Notes under the pieces: generated by a model
Database searches by the model: none
The model's input: the letters and a program-made list of their open reading frames with translations, nothing else
What the model was told of the DNA's origin: nothing
Program-made: the position numbers and the translations under genes
Shown here: piece after piece, positions 25,204 through 33,150 of the stretch
Numbering within the stretch: the first letter of the stretch is position 1
Layout of the letters: the number at the start of each line of letters is the position of its first letter
NCBI GenBank assembly: GCA_964421675.1
Contig: CAYQXV010000006.1
Span: forward strand, 1 to 64,000
Length of the DNA: 64,000 nt
Source: CALLPQ01 sp964421675
Lineage (GTDB): Bacteria; Pseudomonadota; Alphaproteobacteria; Caulobacterales; Parvularculaceae
Direction of reading: 5' to 3'

Positions 25204-26442
25204 TTATAACTTTTTCGCAATAACGCCCCTGGCGGCCGCGTGTGCAGACGCCCAGGCCCACTGAAAATTATAACCGCCAAGCCAACCGGTAACATCAACC
25301 ACTTCGCCAATAAAATATAATGATGATACCGATTTGGCTTCCATTGTTTTTGAATGAAGTCCGTTCGTATCAACCCCGCCTAGGGTAACTTCGGCGGTGC
25401 GGTACCCTTCAGATCCTATCGGCATAATCTCCCAAGCCTTCAGCCGCCTTGCAAGGGCTTCGAGTTTTTTATCGGGCCAGTCAGCTATGTTGCCGTGATA
25501 CCCGTCCAACTCCACCAGTTTTGCCGCCAGCCGTTTGGGAAGGAGTTGGCCAAGAATTTTTTGGATCGCCAAACTGCCGTCGGTATTTTTATGGCCCTTC
25601 AAAACCGATTGTGTATCCACGCCGGGACATAAATCAACAATGATAGAACGGCCTTCTTTCCAATAATTCGACGCCTGCAAAATCGATGGACCCGATAGAC
25701 CGCGATGGGTGAAGAGCAACCCCTCTTGAAATGCAGGCGGGGTTTTGCCCTTCTTTTGATTGGGCGTTGGGGGTTTTGCGGCCCGCACCGTCGCGTCAAT
25801 CGACACGCCTGCAAGGTCGTGGGCCATCGCTTTAACGTCACCATCAAATGTCAACGGCACCAATGCTGGACGCGGTTCAATGACATTAAGACCAAACTGT
25901 TTGGCAACATCATAGCCAAAACCAGTGGCTCCGATTTTAGGGATGGATTTGCCACCCGTTGCAATGATGAGTGCGCCTGCATCAATCGACGAGCCGCTTG
26001 TCTCGACGGTAAAGCCCTGTCCCGTATGGGAAATGCTCGCAACAATCTCGCCGGTTCGGATTGTAACATGGTGACGCGCGCAAGCATCTAACAGCAAGTC
26101 AATAATATCCTGGGCACTATCGTCGCAAAATAATTGCCCTAATTTTTTTTCGTGCCATTTAATATTTGCCGCATCAACGCGCTCTATAAAGTGTTGCGGG
26201 GTAAAACCCTTTAAGGCGGATACGCAAAATTTTGGATTGTCCGATAAAAAGTTTTCAGCTTGGGTGTGGATATTTGTAAAATTACACCGGCCCCCGCCCG
26301 ATATTCGGATTTTCTCACATAATTTATTGGCATGATCAATGACAAGAACGCGCACGCCCTGCTTTGCTGCCTCGCTTGCACAGAATAAGCCAGCCGCGCC
26401 CGCGCCAATAATAAGCGCATCATATTTTTCTGCACGATCCGT
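25204..26442 (-). CDS. BaiN/HI0933-family FAD-dependent oxidoreductase
   Basis: Flavoprotein of the HI0933-like family (relatives include BaiN). FAD motif: DALIIGAGAAGLFCASEAAK at the N terminus. Family marks are ISGGGRCNFTN, LIIATGGKSIPKIGATGFGY, the ALVPLTF segment and the C-terminal GEVVDVTGWLGGYNFQWAWA. Biochemical role of most members is unknown. The ATG at 26442 (412 aa) has GGAAAAGG upstream; the frame is open to a GTG 11 codons earlier. It converges on the GMC gene with 13 bp between stops and lies downstream of katG behind a terminator. Confidence 0.9.
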   Translation of the reverse strand, partial: TDRAEKYDALIIGAGAAGLFCASEAAKQGVRVLVIDHANKLCEKIRISGGGRCNFTNIHTQAENFLSDNPKFCVSALKGFTPQHFIERVDAANIKWHEKKLGQLFCDDSAQDIIDLLLDACARHHVTIRTGEIVASISHTGQGFTVETSGSSIDAGALIIATGGKSIPKIGATGFGYDVAKQFGLNVIEPRPALVPLTFDGDVKAMAHDLAGVSIDATVRAAKPPTPNQKKGKTPPAFQEGLLFTHRGLSGPSILQASNYWKEGRSIIVDLCPGVDTQSVLKGHKNTDGSLAIQKILGQLLPKRLAAKLVELDGYHGNIADWPDKKLEALARRLKAWEIMPIGSEGYRTAEVTLGGVDTNGLHSKTMEAKSVSSLYFIGEVVDVTGWLGGYNFQWAWASAHAAARGVIAKKL

Positions 26443-26477
26443 CATAAAACCTTTTCCATATTCACTTGAACGCACTA

Positions 26478-26509
26478 AAAAAGAGGGTGGACATTGCCAC
26501 CCTCTTTTT
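26478..26509 (-). terminator. Intrinsic terminator of katG
   Basis: Perfect 13-bp stem AAAAAGAGGGTGG/CCACCCTCTTTTT with a 6-nt loop and T runs on both strands. It lies 24 bp past the katG stop and isolates katG from the flavoprotein gene on the same strand. Confidence 0.9.
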
Positions 26510-26533
26510 CACGCTAACAATAGCTCAAGCAGA

Positions 26534-28987
26534 TCAAAGATCAAATCGATCAAGCTTCATGACTTTCGTCCAGGCACTGACAAAATCTTCGATAAATTGC
26601 TGCTCGGCATTTCCATAGGCATAATACTCTGCAACAGCGCGCAATTCCGAATTCGATCCGAAAACCAAATCGACATCCGTTGCGGTCCATTTCATGGTAC
26701 CCGATGCCCGGTCATATCCTTCATAGACGCCTTTTTGCGAAGTAGGCTTCCATTGTGTTGATACATCCAGAAGGTTGGTGAAAAAGTCATTGGTTAGCGC
26801 GGCACTATCGGATGTGAATACGCCGTGCTGTGCGTTTCCACTGTTCGCACTCAATGTTCGCAGACCGCCAACCAAAGCCGTCATTTCAGGAACATTCAGA
26901 TTGAGAAGGTCAGCTTTATCGACCAGCGCATCGGTAGCCGACCCGCTAAACCCTGCTTCACGATAATTTCTGAACCCATCTGCCTTTGGCTCTAACACAG
27001 CGAATGAGGCAGCATCTGTTTGCGCGGCACTGGCATCCATTCGGCCGGGTGTGAAAGGAACCGTAATCGAATATCCAGCATTTCTCGCGGCTTGCTCTAT
27101 GCCAGCAGCGCCGCCAAGAACAATCATATCACTGAGAGAAACCTGTTTGCCCCTCGCTTGGGCGTCGTTAAAGGTTGCGCGAATGTCCTCTAGCTTTGCA
27201 ATGACAGATTGCAGGGCTTCAGGATCATTTGCTGCCCAATCTTTTTGTGGTGCCAGGCGAATCCTCGCGCCATTAACACCGCCGCGTTTATCAGTATCGC
27301 GGTAAGAGGCCGCAGCCGACCAAGCGGTGCGGACAAGATCCGAAACAGAAATTTCTGCATTCAAAATATCGCGTTTTAAGGCCGCAATATCGCTCGTGCC
27401 AATGAGCGGATGATTTACCGCTGGAATTGGATCTTGCCAGATCAAACTTTCTTGCGGCACCGCATCGCCAAGATATCGCGCGCGAGGCCCCATATCCCGG
27501 TGAGTCAATTTAAACCACGCTCTTGCAAAGGCTTTATCAAACTCTTCCGGGTTCTCCAGAAAGCGTTCTGAAATTTCGCGATATTTCGGATCTTCTTTAA
27601 GCGACAAATCCGTCGTCAGCATAATCGGTGCATGGCGTTTATCGGGATCATGGGCATCGGGAACAAGTTGGGAAGCCCCTTCATCGGTTGGCACCCATTG
27701 GATTGCCCCTCCCGGGCTCCTTGTTTGTTTCCACTCAAAGGCGAACAGATTGGTTAGAAATTGATGTGTCCATTGCGCCGGGGCTGATGTCCATGCCCCT
27801 TCAAGACCACTGGTGACTGTGTCGACGCCATTGCCGGAACCACATTTGTTTTTCCAACCCAGTCCCTGGCTTTCTATTGCTGCGGCTGCTGGTTCTGGCC
27901 CTAAACACTCATCAGGTTTGTGGGCACCGTGTGCCTTACCAAAGGTGTGGCCACCAGCGATAAGGGCAACCGTTTCCTCATCATTCATCGCCATTCGGCC
28001 AAATGTTGTTCTGATATCATGGGCGGCTGCAAGCGGATCGGGATTTCCGTTGGGGCCTTCTGGATTGACATAAATCAATCCCAACTCGGCTGCCGCAAGA
28101 GGGCGCTTTAATTTTCGATCACCGTTAAAACGCTCATCAGCAAGGAACTCGTTTTCCGGGCCCCAATAAACAATATCGGGCGTCCAAGCATCAATACGCC
28201 CGCCCGCAAAACCGAGGGTTTTAAACCCCATCGATTCCATCGCGACATTGCCGGTAAGAACCATTAAATCAGCCCACGAAATATTGCGCCCATATTTTTG
28301 TTTAATGGGCCAAAGAAGGCGCTGCGCTTTATCAAGATTTTTATTGTCCGGCCAACTATTTAACGGCTCGAAACGCTGTTGACCTGCTCCGGCACCGCCG
28401 CGACCATCAAGCGTTCTATAAGTACCCGCACTATGCCAGGCCATCCGAATAAAAAACGGCCCATAATGGCCATAGTCTGAGGGCCACCAATCCTGTGAGG
28501 TCGTCATCACAGCTTCAATGTCTTTTTTCACCGCATCCAAATCCAACGATTCAAAAGCGCTCGCATAATCGAAACTATTACCCATCGGGTCATTATTGGC
28601 CGCATTTTCGCGTAACACCGTCAAATCCACCTGCTCAGGCCAATATCCCCGGCTCCCAGCCGGTTGCGCCGAGGAGGCGTGTGGATTGGTCGGCGTATCG
28701 GCTACAACGTGCGTCTGCGATTGCGTTTCAGATTGCGTTTCNNNNNNNNNNNNNNNNNNNNNNNNNNNNNNNNNNNNNNNNNNNNNNNNNNNNNNNNNNN
28801 NNNNNNNNNNNNNNNNNNNNNNNNNNNNNNNNNNNNNNNNNGATTGCGTTTCAGATTGCGTTTCTGGCGCATCAGCTTTTGTTGCCGCTTGCTCAGAACT
28901 TCCACCGCAAGCGCTGAGCGCAATGGCAAAAATGGATACTGATGTTAGGCCAAGTCGTCTGGAAATAGGCCGTCTGGGTAAATGCAT
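26534..28987 (-). CDS. katG: Catalase-peroxidase KatG with lipoprotein signal (interrupted by assembly gap)
   Basis: Bifunctional heme enzyme removing hydrogen peroxide. Distal heme pocket IRMAWHSAGTYR, proximal His in IAGGHTFGKAHGA, and the Trp-Tyr-Met cofactor residues (WHSAG; LIYVNPEG; RMAMNDEE) are all present, as is the C-terminal copy domain. Odd features are at the N terminus: from ATG 28987 (CGGGAGAAAATT upstream) the protein starts MHLPRRPISRRLG, then a hydrophobic stretch and lipobox IALSAC, so it should be exported and lipid-anchored. A linker of ETQS repeats follows and holds a 100-N gap (28742-28841), so its length is unknown. Frame is kept on both sides. Confidence 0.9.
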   Translation of the reverse strand: MHLPRRPISRRLGLTSVSIFAIALSACGGSSEQAATKADAPETQSETQXXXXXXXXXXXXXXXXXXXXXXXXXXXXXXXXXXETQSETQSQTHVVADTPTNPHASSAQPAGSRGYWPEQVDLTVLRENAANNDPMGNSFDYASAFESLDLDAVKKDIEAVMTTSQDWWPSDYGHYGPFFIRMAWHSAGTYRTLDGRGGAGAGQQRFEPLNSWPDNKNLDKAQRLLWPIKQKYGRNISWADLMVLTGNVAMESMGFKTLGFAGGRIDAWTPDIVYWGPENEFLADERFNGDRKLKRPLAAAELGLIYVNPEGPNGNPDPLAAAHDIRTTFGRMAMNDEETVALIAGGHTFGKAHGAHKPDECLGPEPAAAAIESQGLGWKNKCGSGNGVDTVTSGLEGAWTSAPAQWTHQFLTNLFAFEWKQTRSPGGAIQWVPTDEGASQLVPDAHDPDKRHAPIMLTTDLSLKEDPKYREISERFLENPEEFDKAFARAWFKLTHRDMGPRARYLGDAVPQESLIWQDPIPAVNHPLIGTSDIAALKRDILNAEISVSDLVRTAWSAAASYRDTDKRGGVNGARIRLAPQKDWAANDPEALQSVIAKLEDIRATFNDAQARGKQVSLSDMIVLGGAAGIEQAARNAGYSITVPFTPGRMDASAAQTDAASFAVLEPKADGFRNYREAGFSGSATDALVDKADLLNLNVPEMTALVGGLRTLSANSGNAQHGVFTSDSAALTNDFFTNLLDVSTQWKPTSQKGVYEGYDRASGTMKWTATDVDLVFGSNSELRAVAEYYAYGNAEQQFIEDFVSAWTKVMKLDRFDL
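28719..28864. repeat. 12-bp tandem repeat split by a 100-N gap in katG
   Basis: Identical 23-bp sequences (28719-28741 and 28842-28864), each almost two copies of GATTGCGTTTCA, flank the N run. On the coding strand each unit encodes Glu-Thr-Gln-Ser. Either several more units lie in the gap or the two ends are one sequence that was not merged. The reading frame is preserved in both cases. Confidence 0.9.
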
Positions 28988-29361
28988 AATTTTCTCCCGA
29001 AAAAGGTCAGTCTCAAAATCATTGGCGCAGGGGCGCACTTTGAGAGCGTCATAAGATGGGGTGTCATTGCGTAGTTTCGAGCAACCGTAAAATTGATAAT
29101 AGCAACAGTTCAAATCGGTTTTATCGATACTAAGAGCGGGCACCTCATAAAATGGCCTGCCCGTAAGAGTTCGCCGCAAAATCACCGCGCCCCGCACATC
29201 CATTGAACCTGCGTCAGCACGAGCATGGTCACTCAATCGTGATTGGGATCCTTATGCCCACAGAGCGCGCGCAGAGTGTCAAAGCGGAGAAAGGCTTGCA
29301 CCGCGACTCAATCCTCGCGCCAACATCTTGCAATTTCAGACCGCACCGATATTAGGGGGCA
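28988..29361. other. 374-bp intergenic region between divergent katG and trpA
   Basis: No gene is supported here. The minus frame of katG stays open to 29236, but its translation is unlike KatG and lacks a ribosome site. The promoters of katG and trpA must lie here. A loose inverted pair GATAA...TTATC spans about 29095-29124, too weak to assign to OxyR or any other regulator. Confidence 0.5.
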
Positions 29362-30279
29362 ATGCAATCTGATCCTTCAAAAAATGCGCCTTTAAACGGA
29401 ACCGGCAGAAGCAAAAGGCTCGCCGCTACCTTTGAACGGTTGCGCGCCCAGAACCGCGCGGCATTCGTCCCCTTTATCATGGCGGGCGACCCCAATATGG
29501 AGATGTCGCAAGCATTATTGAACGCGCTTCCGGCCGCTGGCGCTGATATTATTGAACTTGGCGTTTGCTTTACCGATCCCATGGCGGATGGCCCGGCAAT
29601 TCAGGCGGCGGGCCTTCGTGCGCTGGCGTCGGGTCAAACCTTGAAAAAAACCCTGGCGATGGTCTCCAGCTTTCGCGAGAGTGATACGACAACACCGATC
29701 ATTCTCATGGGCTATTACAATCCGTTTTTCGCGATGGGGGTTGAGACCTTTCTTGAGGCCGCGGCGCATGCCGGTGTCGACGGGCTGATCATTGTCGACC
29801 TTCCCCCGGAAGAAGATGACGAGCTTTGCCTGCCTGCGGCGAAAAAAAACATCGATTTTATTCGCCTTGCCACCCCGACAACCGACGCACAGCGTCTGCC
29901 CGACGTGCTGCGCAATACCTCCGGTTTTGTCTATTATGTATCGGTCGCTGGCATTACCGGGCAAAAAAGCGGTGACGACCAAGCGGTAAAGGATGCGGTT
30001 ACGGGCCTGCGCGAGACGTCTGGCCTGCCTGTTGCAGTTGGTTTCGGCATCAAAACGACCGAGAAAGCAGCAACTATAGCGCAATTTTCCGATGCGGTCG
30101 TCGTCGGCTCAGCGCTGGTTGATGAATTGGCGAAAAGTCTGGCAGACGCGCCGAAGAATGCTATCGATACCCTTGAGAATGGGACAAAAGATGCCCACTA
30201 TAGGTCCATCCTTGAGCAGCCGCTAACCCTGACCAGTGCGCTTGCAAAGGCTGTACGAACCGCCCGGGAAACCGGATAA
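29362..30279 (+). CDS. trpA: Tryptophan synthase alpha chain
   Basis: Releases indole from indole-3-glycerol phosphate. The catalytic acids correspond to Glu65 (IIELGVCF) and Asp76 (DPMADGP). The phosphate-binding segments VGFGIKT and VVVGSALV are present. The N terminus is about 16 residues longer than in E. coli. Cys69 stands where most TrpA proteins have Pro (ELGVPF or ELGIPF). trpB is not beside it: katG lies upstream on the other strand. accD and folC follow on the same strand, the usual alphaproteobacterial order trpA-accD-folC. ATG 29362 has AGGGGG upstream. Confidence 0.95.
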   Translation: MQSDPSKNAPLNGTGRSKRLAATFERLRAQNRAAFVPFIMAGDPNMEMSQALLNALPAAGADIIELGVCFTDPMADGPAIQAAGLRALASGQTLKKTLAMVSSFRESDTTTPIILMGYYNPFFAMGVETFLEAAAHAGVDGLIIVDLPPEEDDELCLPAAKKNIDFIRLATPTTDAQRLPDVLRNTSGFVYYVSVAGITGQKSGDDQAVKDAVTGLRETSGLPVAVGFGIKTTEKAATIAQFSDAVVVGSALVDELAKSLADAPKNAIDTLENGTKDAHYRSILEQPLTLTSALAKAVRTARETG

Positions 30280-30331
30280 TGAAGACGCTTTTAACCCTAC
30301 ACACATCACCCATCGACCTTCGGATAATTAT

Positions 30332-31333
30332 ATGAGTTGGCTTTCTAACATTACTCCTCCCGGGATTAAGAATATTTTCAAAAAACCCGATGACTCCTCC
30401 GAGACTCTTTGGACCAAATGCGGGAATTGCGGGGAAATGATTTTCCAACGTGATTTGGAAATCGCCCACCAAGTCTGTCCGTCCTGCCAACATCACATGC
30501 CGATGACGCCCACAGACCGTCTCAACCTGATTATGGATGAGCAAAAGTTTGAGCGCATTGAGCTGCCAAGCACGCAAACCGATCCGTTAAAGTTTAAAGA
30601 TACAAAAAAATATGCAGACCGCTTAAAAGAACATCGCAAGAGAACCGGTGAACAAGATGCGCTGATTGCCGTTTCCGGCAGCATCGAGACAACTCCCGTT
30701 ATTGTTGCAATTCAAAATTTTGGGTTTATGGGCGGCTCAATGGGCATGGCCGTCGGCGAAGGGTTTGTACGCGCGGCCGAGACCGCACTGGAACAACGTC
30801 GCCCGCTGGTTATGTTTACCGCATCGGGCGGCGCGCGCATGCAAGAAAGTATTCTTGCTTTGATGCAAATGCCCCGCACCACCATTGCCGTAGAAATGTT
30901 ACGCGAAGCGGGCCTGCCGTTTATTGTTGTGCTGACAAATCCCACAACCGGCGGCGTGATGGCCTCCTTTGCCATGCTTGGTGATGTTCACATTGCAGAA
31001 CCTGGCGCAGTCGTAGGCTTTGCGGGACGGCGCGTTATAGAACAGACGATCCGCGAAAAACTGCCAGATGAATTCCAAAAAGCAGAATTCCTGCTTGATA
31101 ATGGCATGGTCGATATTGTCAGCCACCGGAGTGAGTTACGCGCAACCCTGGGCAAATTAATTCGCGTTTTAATGGCGTCGAAAAGCCTTGCAGCAAAACC
31201 TCAAGCCGAAAATGTTTCTGAGAAAAACGTAACCCCGCCCAACACGCAGATCGTGAAAGGTGATGCCCTTCTTAAAAAGGGTGTGAACGATGACAATGTC
31301 GCGCAATCTGCCACAGATAAAGCCGCGGAATAG
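30332..31333 (+). CDS. accD: Acetyl-CoA carboxylase carboxyltransferase subunit beta
   Basis: With AccA transfers carboxyl from biotin to acetyl-CoA, the first step of fatty acid synthesis. The N-terminal zinc ribbon is formed by Cys30, Cys33, Cys49 and Cys52 (CGNC...CPSC). The crotonase-like core shows SGGARMQE and GFAGRRVIEQTI. Length is 333 aa. I chose ATG 30332, since the frame open to 30236 overlaps trpA and is not AccD-like. The C-terminal about 50 residues are a polar tail. It lies between trpA and folC. Confidence 0.96.
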   Translation: MSWLSNITPPGIKNIFKKPDDSSETLWTKCGNCGEMIFQRDLEIAHQVCPSCQHHMPMTPTDRLNLIMDEQKFERIELPSTQTDPLKFKDTKKYADRLKEHRKRTGEQDALIAVSGSIETTPVIVAIQNFGFMGGSMGMAVGEGFVRAAETALEQRRPLVMFTASGGARMQESILALMQMPRTTIAVEMLREAGLPFIVVLTNPTTGGVMASFAMLGDVHIAEPGAVVGFAGRRVIEQTIREKLPDEFQKAEFLLDNGMVDIVSHRSELRATLGKLIRVLMASKSLAAKPQAENVSEKNVTPPNTQIVKGDALLKKGVNDDNVAQSATDKAAE

Positions 31334-31363
31334 TTTCATAGTTTTGTGGATTACTAAAACACA

Positions 31364-32671
31364 ATGACAGATGCAAAAACGCTGTTAGCTGGGCTAGCTG
31401 AGCGTCGTCCGACGATCATTGACCTAAGCCTGGAGCGCATGTTTGCTGCATTAGAAGCATTGGGTAACCCGCACCTAAAGCTTCCCCCTGTGTTTCATGT
31501 CGCTGGAACCAATGGCAAGGGCTCGACCGTTGCTTTCTTGCGCGCACTGCACGAGGCAGCTGGCAAAAAGGTTCATGTCTATACATCCCCCCATCTTGTT
31601 CGGTTTCATGAACGCATCGTCATTGCTGGCGTCGAAATTAGCGACGAAAAACTTGTTGATATCATCACACGGTGCGACGAAGCGGTTAATGAACGCACAC
31701 TGACATATTTTGAAGCCGTAACCTGTGCTGCGTTTCTTGCCTTTTCGGAAACCCCCGCCGATGCCTTATTACTAGAAGTTGGATTAGGAGGGCGGCTTGA
31801 TGCAACGAATGTTGTGCCTGTGCCCGCAACCACAATTGTAACGCCCGTTGCCCTTGATCATCAACATTATCTTGGCAACGATCTAGCAACCATTGCAGGC
31901 GAGAAGGCAGGGATTTTTCGCAAAGACGTACCCGCTGTTATTGGCCCGCAAAACCCCGCCGCAATGGCCGTTCTTGAAGAACAAGCATTTTCCGTGGGTG
32001 CGCAGCCCTTTAAATATGGCGAAGACTGGAACGTGTTCGAAGAACAGGGCCGGTTAATCTATCAAGATGAAGACGGACTGTCCGATCTTGCTTTGCCGCG
32101 CCTTGTGGGCAGTCATCAAATTATGAATGCAGGCAATGCGATCGCAGGGATGCGGTCAGCTGGTCAGTACCCAGATGACCACACCCTGTCAAAAGGCATT
32201 GCCTCGGCCCACTGGCCTGCACGGATGCAACCCTTGCGTTATGGTCCATTCATTGACCGAATCGAAAAAGCCACCGGCGAGACCGCAGACATATGGCTGG
32301 ATGGCGGGCATAACCCCCACGCAGCACGCGCCCTTGCGGTCACATTAGCGGATTTAAATGAACGCCTTGAGCGCCCCGTCATTTTGATTGCCGGGCTGCA
32401 AAATACCAAAGATTTATTCGGCTATTTTGACGCGCTCGCCGGGCTTGTTTCCCAAGTCCATGTTGTCAAAGCCTCCCTGCAAAGCGCTGCAAGCCCTAAG
32501 GACGTATTCGCAGCAGCCAAGAAGGCGGGACACAATGCGCGCATTAGCGGTGACATTGCCACCGCCATTCACCAAATTGCAGAAGAATTTAATGCAAGCG
32601 GTGAGACACCAAGAATATTGATTGGTGGCTCACTTTATCTTGCGGGTGAAATTTTATCTGATCACGGGTGA
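31364..32671 (+). CDS. folC: Folylpolyglutamate synthase / dihydrofolate synthase
   Basis: Adds glutamate to dihydropteroate and extends the tail of folates. The ATP loop GTNGKGSTVAFL, the substrate segment SPHLVRFHERI, VGLGGRLDATN and the Mur-ligase-like WLDGGHNPHAARAL are clear. Length 435 aa is normal. It starts 30 bp after accD and is probably co-transcribed. Its stop lies 12 bp from the stop of the convergent trxA gene, with no room for a separate terminator. Confidence 0.95.
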   Translation: MTDAKTLLAGLAERRPTIIDLSLERMFAALEALGNPHLKLPPVFHVAGTNGKGSTVAFLRALHEAAGKKVHVYTSPHLVRFHERIVIAGVEISDEKLVDIITRCDEAVNERTLTYFEAVTCAAFLAFSETPADALLLEVGLGGRLDATNVVPVPATTIVTPVALDHQHYLGNDLATIAGEKAGIFRKDVPAVIGPQNPAAMAVLEEQAFSVGAQPFKYGEDWNVFEEQGRLIYQDEDGLSDLALPRLVGSHQIMNAGNAIAGMRSAGQYPDDHTLSKGIASAHWPARMQPLRYGPFIDRIEKATGETADIWLDGGHNPHAARALAVTLADLNERLERPVILIAGLQNTKDLFGYFDALAGLVSQVHVVKASLQSAASPKDVFAAAKKAGHNARISGDIATAIHQIAEEFNASGETPRILIGGSLYLAGEILSDHG

Positions 32672-32683
32672 TCAATCGACGCT

Positions 32684-33031
32684 TTAAGCAGAAGCGGACT
32701 TTGTAGCCTCTGCAACAACTTCTGCGACCCATGAGTCGAGTGTTGATTTTGGCGCAGCGCCGACTTTCGTCGCGATTAACTCGCCATCATTGAATATCAT
32801 CATCGTTGGGATACCGCGCACCCCAAACCGTCCTGGCGTTTCGGGATTTTCATCAATATTCAACTTGGTAATGACAATCTCATCTTGCCGCGCATCCGCA
32901 ATTTCTTCGAGGGCGGGGCCGATTTGGCGACACGGGCCACACCATTCGGCCCAAAAATCAACGAGCACGGGGCCTTTGGCCTCGAGAACATCTGCTGTGA
33001 AAGAGCCATCAGTAATTGCTTTGGTGCCCAT
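32684..33031 (-). CDS. trxA: Thioredoxin 1
   Basis: Small cytoplasmic dithiol reductant. The active site WCGPC has Cys31 and Cys34; the cis-Pro loop reads RGIPTMMIF. Length 115 aa is normal. ATG 33031 has AAAGGACG upstream. It is the last gene of the leftward tsaE-amgK-murU-addB-addA run, separated from addA by 119 bp, so it may have its own promoter. Confidence 0.96.
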   Translation of the reverse strand: MGTKAITDGSFTADVLEAKGPVLVDFWAEWCGPCRQIGPALEEIADARQDEIVITKLNIDENPETPGRFGVRGIPTMMIFNDGELIATKVGAAPKSTLDSWVAEVVAEATKSASA

Positions 33032-33150
33032 AATATCGTCCTTTGGTTTGTTGACGGGTCTTAGATCAACACCAATATATGTTGAGACGGTCGTCGAGTT
33101 ACATGCTCAAAATAAGCCGGTTTCGCTGTGTTTCAAGCGTAAAGACGCAA

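Noticed and set aside
28719..28864. CRISPR-like array at the repeated 12-bp units
   Set aside because: Units are too short, contiguous without spacers, and in frame within katG.
29095..29124. GATAA...TTATC pair upstream of katG as an OxyR site
   Set aside because: The spacing and the ATAG-N7-CTAT pattern of OxyR are not met; the match is too weak to call.
28988..29236. Upstream extension of the katG frame to 29236
   Set aside because: The added residues are unlike KatG and would bury the signal peptide; the ATG at 28987 has a good ribosome site and begins a proper lipoprotein signal.
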